DNA from: Auanema rhodensis | Taxonomy: Eukaryota; Nematoda; Chromadorea; Rhabditida; Rhabditidae | Reading direction: 5' to 3' | NCBI GenBank assembly: GCA_964057225.1 | Contig: OZ059894.1 | Coordinates: 11,046,131-11,110,130 of the forward strand | DNA: 64,000 nucleotides | Part shown: positions 17,636-27,100 of the stretch, in pieces | Numbering within the stretch: position 1 is the first letter of the stretch | How the letters are laid out: each line of letters starts with the position of its first letter | Position numbers and translations under genes: made by a program | The notes under the pieces: generated by a model | Seen by the model: only the letters and a program-made list of their open reading frames with translations | Database searches by the model: none | What the model was told of the DNA's origin: nothing

Positions 17636-18423
17636 TTATTGAAGTAGATAATGTTTGTCCCGGAGGACTACAATATTAAAATAATTACTGAAGCCCGAAG
17701 GCAGCGAGAAATAGTAAGGATACTACCTGCACTGAGTGCGTCGTATCATAAAAAAAGAGATAGCTAATGGGCAAGTTGAAGAGCTTGAAATTAACAATGA
17801 CGTCACTAGAAGTAAAGTTTTCTATCTGCAGCTGCGGGTAAAGAGGGTCAGCGTAAGCAGAATTCAATTCTACCAACAATTAGTGGGAACATTGAGAGAA
17901 CAGATGAAGGAGGAAATTGTAACTTCAAGTAAAATAGATTATATCTTCAGCTGCGGGTAAAGAGAGTCAGCTTTGTACAGATTACTAGTTTACATAAGAA
18001 GTGGTAACATTTCAAAAAAGGAGCACAACATAAAAAACGAGACTACGGACTATGAGGTAAATGTTATCATTGTCTGGATCGATGAATCGGCATTTGATTG
18101 CAGCTGCGGATTGAGTGGATCAGCTTGCATGGCGTCCGCATTCGACATCAGGGAAAATGATGAGTTTCTTGAGGTCCGGCTCGGCGGGCTGTTATGTCCT
18201 ATTCCCTGTTGATGGTGTTGTTGTCCTTGAGCTTGTTCTTCTTCCCAGAAAAAAAAAACTGTGAAGCTGAAGAGTCCTATTAAACGTCTTTAAACGCAAG
18301 ATTAATAAGAAGCTACTACAGCTAACACAGGACCGCCTCAAGGCCTGGTAGATCAACCAGTGTTGCTTCAATCACCAAGTATTGCGGCCTGGGCCCTTGG
18401 ATCAATTCACAACACCAGTATAG
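17636..18423 (-). mobile_element. Non-autonomous U2-targeting element 1 (~0.79 kb)
   Basis: In minus-strand sense it begins CTATACTGGTG right after U2 nucleotide 79 and ends CTTCAATAA before U2 nucleotide 40. No coding frame is seen. The 5' 110 bases match element 2 closely and contain words that could form an H-type pseudoknot (CCAAG with CTTGG; AGGCCGC with GCGGTCCT). Inside are three copies of a hairpin word AGCTG..CAGCT enclosing GCGG (17830-17852, 17949-17972, 18102-18125). Near the 3' end, GCACTGAGTGC forms a hairpin within GATAC..GTATC. The 5' head is absent from the full-length element, so it is not a simple deletion derivative. Confidence 0.75.
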
Positions 18424-18463
18424 CAATGGAACACATATCGAAGGTTAATTCGATAAGAACGAT
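18424..18463 (-). repeat. U2 target-site copy (nucleotides ~40-79) between two insertions
   Basis: Forty bases identical to U2, separating non-autonomous elements 1 and 2. It marks a target duplication made on insertion. Confidence 0.9.
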
Positions 18464-19328
18464 TTATTGAAGTAGGAAATGTTTTGCCCCGTAGGACTAC
18501 AAGTAAATATTATCTAGCACAAGGCTATTAGAGAATGATAAGATACTACCTGCACTAAGTGCGTCGCATCGTAAAGGGAAAAAAATTAAACAATGGGAGT
18601 TTAACAGCATGAAATTGAGAGAAAAGACATATCCGAGTGTGAATAAAATTACGGGTGAACGGAACATGGAGTACGAGAGACATACAAAACGAGACTAAGT
18701 GAAAAGAAAAAGTCTTGTATCACGTTCATGAAGGTTCGACGGATCCGGTAAGAAGCTGCGGGTTCAGAAGGTCAGCTTTCATCTCGTAGTCGTGGCGCAT
18801 CAGGAATTTGTGAAGCTTTCCGGCTTTGCAGACGGCTGTATTGGTCCTCGTAGGATGGTGGAAGATGTTGTCGCTTAGTGATGTTACACATAAAGATATG
18901 CAAAAATAGAACAATTCAAAGAAAAAGAGCACAATTAAAACGAGATTTGGAGAGAAGAGAAGTCTTATATCACTTTCGATGGTTCGGAAGCTCCAGTCTG
19001 CTGCTGCGGTTTAGGGGGTGCAACTGGCATGTCGGAGGCGTAGCACATCATAGGTCAAGCTTGCTGGACTCCCGGCTCGGCTGGTGGCTGTGAGTTTTCC
19101 TTGTGCTTGTTCTCGGTGGTGGTCCCTGGGCTGTCTCTTCACCAAAAATTACTATACTAATTGCACATTTCATTTAAACGACCCATTTCAGAAGCTTTAA
19201 GAGGAAAAGCTACAATTAGCATAGGACCGCCTCAAGGCCTGGTGGATCATTCAATTTAGTTTCAATCGCCAAGTATAGCGGCCTGGGCCCTTGGGTCAAT
19301 TCACTGAACCAGTGTAGTATCGATTGTT
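18464..19328 (-). mobile_element. Non-autonomous U2-targeting element 2 (~0.87 kb)
   Basis: It has the same plan as element 1: a conserved 5' head (19223-19325) with the same pseudoknot-capable words, ends CTTCAATAA against U2, and no ORF. One clean hairpin AAGCTG..CAGCTT is at 18753-18778 and a degraded one near 18998-19025. The 3' hairpin GCACTAAGTGC is present. Sequence outside the head and the hairpin modules has diverged from element 1, so these are distinct families or old copies. Confidence 0.75.
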
Positions 19329-19370
19329 CAATGGAACACATATCGAAGGTTAATTCGATAAGAACGATTA
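19329..19370 (-). repeat. U2 target-site copy (nucleotides ~39-79) between insertions
   Basis: Second duplicated piece of U2, between element 2 and the full-length U2-targeting retrotransposon. Confidence 0.9.
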
Positions 19371-22300
19371 ATGGTTTATTGAATAACTAATGTTATGAAA
19401 CAATAAATAACCAATAAAAAAGAGCCCAGAATCGGGGAGACGGTATTACCAGTACAACTTAAAACAGCAAGTGATTAAAAAGTACAAAATAAAACACATT
19501 ACCAACAGAGGCTAAAACGACTCAAGAGTCGGGGGAGTGGGTTAAAAAAAGTAATGAATAACAAAAAAAATGAATAATAAAGCAGAACAGTGAAAAGTAA
19601 ATATCAAGTGCCGCTATGATCAAACAATTTGAGTGCCTACGGCAATGGTGTTAAAAATAAACAACAAAATACATGTACCAATGAAGGTCAGAAAGAGAGA
19701 AAGAAAAAAGACAAAAATAAGTAATACAAAAAGTAAAAAATATATTACAATCAAATCACAAACAAGTCAATGGATAATTTCTTCTTCATACTGCCTTACA
19801 CCAGAAACATGTTCCACGTAGATATTCCTGGCCCACTTGATGGTATCGGCGACGACGAGCTTCTCCATTAGCCGGTTGTAGTGGCTGCTGATCTTGAGTG
19901 ATCGGAGGGCTTGTACGTTGAGCGGGTCCATAGTTCCAAGCATTCCTACGACATACGCTTCTACACTAGTCTTATAACCAAGACATTGGTATTGGCTGGC
20001 TATGTCAGCATATTTCCTCTCCTTTATCATACGCGCGGCTATCATGGCTTGTCGGCGGTTTTCATAGCTCACTGTAACATCAACGATACTACAGTGTTTT
20101 GCGTCATGATCGACCACTACTATGTCAGGTCGGAGTGTACTATTAATGCCAGGAAGAGGCTGGTTAGTGTAAACTTCTCCGTTTTTAGGCTCTGGCAGGG
20201 CTTTGATAAGACGGTCCACGATGTTGTTGTGGCGGAGTTGGATTGCTCTCGTGTGAAAGTGGCAGTGTCCAAGAACATGTGCAGCAGTTTCGTTGGGGTA
20301 ACTACACCTGCGGCACTGTTTGTTTCCTTCTCCGTGTCTTCTACAGCCATTGAGCTGGAGAGTATTAAGTCGAGCCTTGTGGATGAATCGCCAATCAGCA
20401 AACCGTATGAAATCTCCCTTCGCCATAAAGTGATTGGACGCTTTGTTGAGCATTGTGACATCAAAGACTTTCCCTTGATCCGGTTTTTGAAGAAGGATCC
20501 GAAGGTCTTTCAGCCATAATGCACGTCGCAGGCTTCTGTGGCATAGTGAAGGTGTTAACAGTTGGTTGTTTAGATTGAGTTCTAAACCACTTTCGAGGCA
20601 TGTCCAGTTAGCGTTGATGAGTTTCTTGAGTTGACGCATCGCTACTCTTACTCTAGTCCAGATGGAGGAAACATCAGATGTTTCGGTGTCGAAAATGCCA
20701 TCAACGGAACCGTTGTAATATGCAGCTGTCTCATCGTTACTGGCTTGACGTTTAATCCTTTTTGATGCTACTTTTATTGAGTCTTGATGCGCAATATCAG
20801 CTACTACAAGATCAGATGACTTCAAAAGTTGGTAGGCATGAGTGACTTCACAGACGTCTGACAGGTGTTGGAGTCGAGAGAGACCAAGTCCGCCGTAGTT
20901 AGTTGGCAGGTAGATTGGTTCAGCACTGGCGTTTGGAGGATAGTGCATCCATCTACGGGCACAGCGTTTGAGTTCTTTGTCAAAGGCGACTAGTTTACTC
21001 TTTGGGACGTGGCCATTCGTCATATGAAAATTAAGGCAGGGCATCAGGAAGGTGCGTACTGCGTCAGCTTTCTGCCATTCAGCCAGTAAGGATTTGTCAA
21101 TTTTTTCCAAGTGTTGACTCATGATATTCACTGTTGGAACCGCAGACTTATGTAAATGCATTCCAGTAGGGATTCCCAGGTGGGAGTAGCTGTCAAATTT
21201 GCTGAGAGCGGGTAGAAAGCAGCTCTGAAGCATGTATGAGGCTGTTGATATTTTCCCTTTGTCGATCGTCAAAGTGGCGCATTTCGCTGGTTTGAAGGTC
21301 AAGCCTGTGAAATTAGCCGCATTTGATGCTGCGTCCAACATTTTCTGTAGATCTTCTGATGATGAGGAGACCAGGGCAAGGTCATCGGCGTACGCTAGCA
21401 CAGCGATGTTGTGATTGTGTAGCTTATAGCCTGTAGAGGTTTCCAAGATGGTTTTAATTAGAGGTTCAATGGCAAGGTTGAACAGGATCGGAGATAGTGG
21501 GGATCCTTGTAACACACCTGCGTGAACTGGAATGGTCGAAGTGAGTCCGGAGCCTGTCTGGATTCTTGTAGAGGCATCTGTGTATAGAGCTCGTACTCGG
21601 GATATTGAGGCTTCAGCCATTCCTGACCATCTTAGAACGTCTAGCAGAGTTTCGTGTGGCAGCGATCCAAAAGCGTTTGCGAGATCAAGCCAAGCAATTG
21701 CAATTTTCTCACGTTTACGTTTAGCGTCTGCAATGGTACTTTGCAACAAAAAGTTGTGTTCCATGCATCCAGCTTTGGCCACAAAGCCCTTTTGGGAGGG
21801 AGAAAGTCTTTTTTCTGCTCTTGCCCATGTTAGCAGTCGATGCGTAAGACAAGCTGAGTACGTCTTACCAATTGTGCACGAAAGTGCTATTGGTCGCCAG
21901 TTGTTAATGTCAGCTTTATCACCTTTCTTATGGATGAGGACGGTGGTCGACTCTTTCCAGGAAAAAGGGATGTGTCCTAGCTTGTGTACGGTGTTAAATA
22001 TCGCTGCTAATATGTGACCTCCTTGGTCAAATTTCTTCCAGTGCGAGTATCGAAGTCCATCAGCTCCTGGAGCCGTATCGCTGCAACGTCGTATGCGTTC
22101 CCAGACTTCCAAAGGGGTGAAAACACCTTCTAATGGGTCGGTACTAGTTGGCAAATCCGGTCTGGTGACTGTGATGGGGAGGGCTGGGCCTTGACTGCTG
22201 TGAACAGAAAGGAAGTGTTTTTCAACATCTGCAGATGGTATGGTGCAGGTTTCACTTTGTTCTCCGAGCAGTTGTCGAAAGGCTTTCTTCTTGTTGGCCC

Positions 22301-23097
22301 TCCAAAGCTTCTGGATCTTCATCGCCTGGGTTTTTTGGTCTTCCTCAGGTTGTGTGTGTGGTCGGCGCCTTTGTCGGAAGTTGGGAACTTTGATCATAAT
22401 GTCAAGAGACTTTCTGATTGTGTCTACCAACTCTTCCAGGACCTGCTCGAGCTCACTTTTGCACACTACCTTTTTAATTCTATCCACCCAAATATTTTCA
22501 GAGTTTCTATTCGGATCAGGGTCGGCAAAAGATGGTTCTGTACTCGGAACCCTGATCTCGTTGAATATTTCACTCTCTCGCGGAAGGGGGGAAACTTCGG
22601 CCTCTGGGGACAAGTCCAGAATTGGGGCCTCAAACAAGCGTACCGTTGATGGAGATCCTTGTTCCTGTCCACTGGATGATGTTTCCTCCATTGTACGCTC
22701 CTCCACGGGCGGGGTGGTCGTCCTTGTGCCTGGTGGGCGGGTGTTCCTGATCCTCCGCAATATAGGGCGGGAACTGGGCTCTCTCGGAGATAGAGGTGAG
22801 ATCACCACAGTTTCCTCTATGATGCGGAGGCATCCTTCAGCTTTTTTCTGATGGCTTTTAACGGCCTTCAGATTGCTGGTGAGGCCACAGGCACGGCACT
22901 CAAATTCTACTCCGACCTCATGTTCTCTCCGAAGATGGCGGACGAGACCATTGTGGTCTGAGTAGGATCGCGGAATAGGAGCGCAGATTGAACAAGAAAA
23001 AGGGCTCTGAAGAGGCACCTTTAGCTTGTAAAGCCCTTGCTCCATCTCTAGCAGATCTAAAGACTTACGTAGTACAGTTGCAATATCGATTTAGCCA
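19371..23097 (-). mobile_element. U2-specific non-LTR retrotransposon (Utopia-like, NeSL clade), full length
   Basis: A 3.7-kb element inserted in a U2 gene: U2 nucleotides 1-96 lie on its 5' side and U2 sequence restarting at nucleotide 38-40 on its 3' side, a target duplication of about 57 bp. It has a 5' untranslated region of only about 50 bp, one ORF, and a 396-bp 3' region ending TTCAATAAACCAT. Site choice and the restriction-like endonuclease fit the Utopia lineage, known to insert into U2 snRNA genes. Assignment to Utopia is by target and domain plan, not by phylogeny. Confidence 0.85.
19767..23045 (-). CDS. Non-LTR retrotransposon protein: zinc fingers, RT and restriction-like endonuclease (1092 aa)
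   Basis: This protein copies element RNA at a nicked chromosomal target (target-primed reverse transcription). Visible domains: a C2H2 finger (C18, C21, H37, H42), a second Cys/His finger (C50, C53, H65, C72), RT with AGVLQGSPLSPILFN and the catalytic YADD at 552-555, a CCHC motif CRRCSYPNETAAHVLGHC at about 909-926, and an endonuclease RPD..D core at about 972-990 (RPDIVVVDHD, SIVDVTV). The order N-terminal fingers, RT, CCHC, endonuclease is that of R2/NeSL-type elements. The frame is intact and all motifs are present. No Ulp1 protease or RNase H domain was seen. The start is the first Met, 53 bp after the U2 junction. Confidence 0.93.
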   Translation of the reverse strand: MEQGLYKLKVPLQSPFSCSICAPIPRSYSDHNGLVRHLRREHEVGVEFECRACGLTSNLKAVKSHQKKAEGCLRIIEETVVISPLSPREPSSRPILRRIRNTRPPGTRTTTPPVEERTMEETSSSGQEQGSPSTVRLFEAPILDLSPEAEVSPLPRESEIFNEIRVPSTEPSFADPDPNRNSENIWVDRIKKVVCKSELEQVLEELVDTIRKSLDIMIKVPNFRQRRRPHTQPEEDQKTQAMKIQKLWRANKKKAFRQLLGEQSETCTIPSADVEKHFLSVHSSQGPALPITVTRPDLPTSTDPLEGVFTPLEVWERIRRCSDTAPGADGLRYSHWKKFDQGGHILAAIFNTVHKLGHIPFSWKESTTVLIHKKGDKADINNWRPIALSCTIGKTYSACLTHRLLTWARAEKRLSPSQKGFVAKAGCMEHNFLLQSTIADAKRKREKIAIAWLDLANAFGSLPHETLLDVLRWSGMAEASISRVRALYTDASTRIQTGSGLTSTIPVHAGVLQGSPLSPILFNLAIEPLIKTILETSTGYKLHNHNIAVLAYADDLALVSSSSEDLQKMLDAASNAANFTGLTFKPAKCATLTIDKGKISTASYMLQSCFLPALSKFDSYSHLGIPTGMHLHKSAVPTVNIMSQHLEKIDKSLLAEWQKADAVRTFLMPCLNFHMTNGHVPKSKLVAFDKELKRCARRWMHYPPNASAEPIYLPTNYGGLGLSRLQHLSDVCEVTHAYQLLKSSDLVVADIAHQDSIKVASKRIKRQASNDETAAYYNGSVDGIFDTETSDVSSIWTRVRVAMRQLKKLINANWTCLESGLELNLNNQLLTPSLCHRSLRRALWLKDLRILLQKPDQGKVFDVTMLNKASNHFMAKGDFIRFADWRFIHKARLNTLQLNGCRRHGEGNKQCRRCSYPNETAAHVLGHCHFHTRAIQLRHNNIVDRLIKALPEPKNGEVYTNQPLPGINSTLRPDIVVVDHDAKHCSIVDVTVSYENRRQAMIAARMIKERKYADIASQYQCLGYKTSVEAYVVGMLGTMDPLNVQALRSLKISSHYNRLMEKLVVADTIKWARNIYVEHVSGVRQYEEEIIH

Positions 23098-23193
23098 TTA
23101 ACCTTATTGTGAACCAATGGAACACATATCGAAGGTTAATTCGATAAGAACGATTACTACACTTTGATCTTAGCCAAAAGGCCGAGAAGCGAT
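23098..23193 (-). pseudogene. U2 snRNA gene, 5' part (broken copy)
   Basis: U2 nucleotides 1-96 with the normal upstream spacer, ending just before the Sm site. It pairs with the 3' part at 17491-17635. Confidence 0.92.
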
Positions 23194-23636
23194 ACAGCAT
23201 AGCCATGAGTATCAAAGACATCAAGCAAATGTATCGTACTTGTTACGAGTGCACTCTCTCATTTGAATATAAAAGTGTGGTTTGACAATCTTGACTGTAC
23301 AGGTCATAAATGGCTCATATAAACTGTGGATTTACTCAACTTTTGGACTTATTTTTTTCTTATTCGAAGCGCTGCACTTTTTTCTATTCTTTTTATTCAA
23401 ATACTTGTATATAGTTTTATATGTACGGTTGCAAAGTTTCCGAATATTTTATATATTTTTATACAATAATTAGGAGAAGGTTAATACAATGAAATCTCCC
23501 AACTTTACAGTGTTTGTATTGCTTACAGTATCTAGAACAACCACTCTTGTAATATTAGAGCACATATCAATCAACAACTTTTTCTAGTTATCAAAGCTTT
23601 TTTATTTCTTCAAGATATTTCAAATAAAATATAAAA
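23194..23636. promoter_or_regulatory. U2 upstream / 5S downstream spacer, unit 2
   Basis: Same 443-bp spacer as at 3432-3874. The U2 promoter here now drives only the U2 5' part and then the retrotransposon, so it may serve as the element's promoter. Confidence 0.5.
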
Positions 23637-23754
23637 GCTTACGACACCCGGGATTCCCAAGCCGTCTCCGATCCAAGTACTAACCGGGCCCAACGTTGCT
23701 TGACTTGCCAGATCGGACGGGATGGCGTACTTTCAACGTGGTATGGTCGTAAGC
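23637..23754 (-). rRNA. 5S ribosomal RNA gene 3
   Basis: Complete 118-nt gene, identical to gene 1. The BEL element begins at the base directly before its 5' end, so the natural upstream flank is replaced by an LTR; TAAGC at 23750-23754 is one half of the element's target duplication. Confidence 0.96.
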
Positions 23755-24195
23755 TTTGGACTATGAATCCAAGAGTTATTCCAGGGGAATAGCTGTAGTA
23801 TTACTCGTTCGACGTGATACAGGAGTTAATACCGTTTAGGAGTATTAACGAAGGTTGATACTCGAAGAGAATATTATCAGGGTTGAACTTCGCAGATTTG
23901 GGTTTAAAAGGTTTATTAAATAAAGATGGTACAGTGGTAGAAAGGTTAGATTTTAAAGTGAAGGTTTCTTGGGTTTATATATGATTTAGCTTAAGGGTGA
24001 TATTTGATATTTGAATAGAAAGGTCACGTTAATGTAAACTATAGAGGTGATAAAAGTTCAACATCCTTTGAGAATGTTGCGCAATAGGTTAATGATACAA
24101 TTATTCGGTTAATAGATAATGGTTTAGTATTTCAGAAGAGTTATGTTTATATTGTAAATCATTATATTTTGTTAATAGTCAGGCATTTGCCGACA
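23755..24195 (-). repeat. 3' LTR of BEL element
   Basis: 441 bp. In sense it begins TGTCGGCAAATG. It contains the last codons and stop of the main ORF. Confidence 0.9.
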
Positions 24196-27100
24196 TTGCC
24201 GGGCGAGGGTTGCGATTTGAATTTTTCAAACAGCAATAAGAGAGGATAGCTGGTAGAAGGAAAGGAGCGAGAAAGGAGAGGGCTGTGTATAAGATATATG
24301 AACATGCTGTGACTGCAGCTACGACGGGTACGATCCATTTCCAATTATCCTGGATCACTTCTATTAGAGGTTCCAAGTTGGGGAGATTCCAAGAGAGTCC
24401 AGATGTTCCATTATGTAGTTTGATCAGTTCTTCTGAAATTGTAGTGTCACTTATGTAGTGTAATCTGGTACTTAGCTGGATAAATTGCTTTGTTGCTCTT
24501 CCGCATGTTAGAGTACAATTTTCTTGTACTTTGGGTTCATTGAAGTATAGTTTTATCGTTGTGGCGGGATTTTTGTCGGAGCATCGAATTATAGTAGAAA
24601 AGGAATCGCAGTTCAGTATTGCATTTAACTCGTCCTTTGTTTCACATGTCATGTTTAGCGTTGTTCCTTCTCTGCATTTATAACATCCTGTTATCATTTG
24701 AAAATCTGAAAAACAAGGATGTCTATTAGTGTATAGACTTTCGATGCTAAATTGCGGGTTTTGCATTGTGAGCGTTGATTCTTCCATTTTTGATAGAACT
24801 GTTATAGTTCCTGCTTCTTTTGTTATCCTATAATTCGTATTAATTTTTGGAAGCTCATATTTTTTCAGTTCTCTTTGCGTCGCTGAATCGCAATTGCAAG
24901 AGAGCTGTGCTGCGGCCCCCAAACATGGGCAAGGCTTTCTTATGTGGCATGCATTAAACTTATCTGCCGCCATTCTTGCATTGCTGCATATAACAGCTGG
25001 TTTTATTTGCTCCGTTATCATGTAGTTGTTTGTCTCAGATGTTAAAAAAATTTTGTTGTACAGTTCCGTTGTTGCTTTTGCTGTGACTGACGAAATCTGT
25101 AATGATATTCCGTGAAACTCGTATTTTCGGTAGGGCTGTAGCAAAATGTCGTATTTTTGAGTGTTGTTGAGGTATATGATCGTTAATTTTGCTTGCACTT
25201 CTTGCTTCCATTGTATGCATTTGATCTCTTCGTATACTTCTTTGTTCTCTGGTTGATAAGTTGGTCTAAATAAAATGCATCCTTCTATAGGAAGTCCACA
25301 GCTGTTGAATAGTCCTCCTCCGGCTCTGGTGCAGTAGGTTCTTCCAGGATTTTCGTATGCAGAATATAGTTCGGATACAAATGTATCCTGTCGAATATCA
25401 TCGCATCCGGTGCCCCAGGGGCAATGAGTTGTACCGGCGCATCTATGAGAGGAGTGAATGGTTAGGTTAGTTATTCTAGTGAATCCTTGCGAAACTTTTT
25501 GGCATGAAAATTTATGTTGAATTAATTGAATTTCTAGTTTTCCTATAGTGGAGTTTTGATATTTGATGTAGGAGCAGAGAGAGTTTTGTAAGGGATTGAA
25601 TGAAATTTCTTCGTTGGTTATTTTGGTGCAGTTTTGTATATCGTCGCAAAAGATTTCTATGTTTTTATGAGCGTTGGGGGATCCACAAGCTTGCGCCTGG
25701 CATATGAGAAAAAAGAGTGTGAATAGGAGGGAAGGGATGTACGAAATGGTGGGCTCGTTCTGTCGGCGGTATGTTCTTAGTCTTCTGTAGATTAGACCAC
25801 AGCTAATGAATAAAAGAGCGCAGCCAATTAATGGCGTAAGTACTATAAGAATAGCTAAGATTGGATTACAGTGAGGATTGCCTATGATATGTAGGATGAA
25901 TGGCGGTGGGAAGTCACATGGGTGAGGAAGTTTGCATGTTTGATTCTGAGTTGACTCCAAGTTGAAGCGTGAAACGGATGCTGTTTTTGGTAAAACTGAA
26001 ATAGGTAGTGGGATTATTTTGGATTGGTGTGCAGAGAGATTATGGCAGCTGGAGTCGATGCATATTGTTGAGTGGTTTGGTTGTGCTGGAAATACCACTT
26101 GTGATGTTGAACACCTGATTATCGGTTGGGTCATAGCAACTGAAAATATTTGTATTAGCATCAGAAAACGAAAAATGTTCCTTAGCCGGTTCGGATTGGT
26201 TGGTGTGTGTGAAAGATGATTGACAGTTATTTCCTGTGGTTCTCTTTCTTTGTCGAAATTGTCCTTGAGCTCGAGTGGGTAGAGTTTTTCAACTGGTTTC
26301 GTGAGTTCTTTGCCGTTTCCTAATTTAATTCTTGCGGATCTGAATATGTTATCCGAAGACGGTAGTAGGGCAGTAATGCGCGCCATTTGCCAGTTGCATC
26401 TGTTCAGGTTATCTTCTTCCACAAGGACCACCTCATTTAGCGTTGGGTGGTTAGAACTTCTGTGCGTTTGTTTTGTGGATGCGTGGGCATTACGGAGACA
26501 TAGAAGATATTCCTTGGACCACCGATCCCAGAATGATTCCGCTATAATTTCCACTTTCTGCAGATTTTCAAATGCTTCTTTATTCGTTTGTATTGGGTTT
26601 GGTTCATCCAAGGCTTGTCCCAATTGTTCTACGTTACCTCCTGGTACGAGAACGGGGCTGCCGTTATTCAAGAAATCTGCTGGTGTCAGGGGTCGGTCGT
26701 CTACATTATCTGAATTTGTATAGGTGATCGGTCTGGAATTTATTATTCCTTCGATCTTTATAATTGCCGTCGTTAGTTGGTCTTTGTTGACCAATTTAAG
26801 CTGCAATGATTTGTAGAGCGAAGTTTTTACTATCGCAACCAGTCGCTCCCATACTCCTCCAGTCCATGGGGCACTGGGAGTGTTAAAAATCCATGTAATG
26901 TGGTGTTTTTGTAAAAATTTTGTGAAACTTGTTCTATGTTCACTATCATAAGTTTCTAACATGTTAAGTATCTTAGCCGAGTGAACAAAATTGCTCCCAT
27001 TGTCCGAACGGATAACGTCCGGTAATCCTCTGCGAGCTACGAATCTTATAAATGCATTGAGGAATGTATTAGAGGTCATGTCGTTAATTGGTTCGAGGTG

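Noticed and set aside
18318..18423. HDV-like ribozyme at the 5' end of the non-autonomous elements (R2 elements carry one)
   Set aside because: The order of arms recalls it, but the space between the second arm and the return of the first is only about four bases, too short for the P3 hairpin.
19911..20519. 202-codon plus-strand ORF
   Set aside because: It is antisense to the non-LTR retrotransposon protein, which has clear domain motifs in its own frame.
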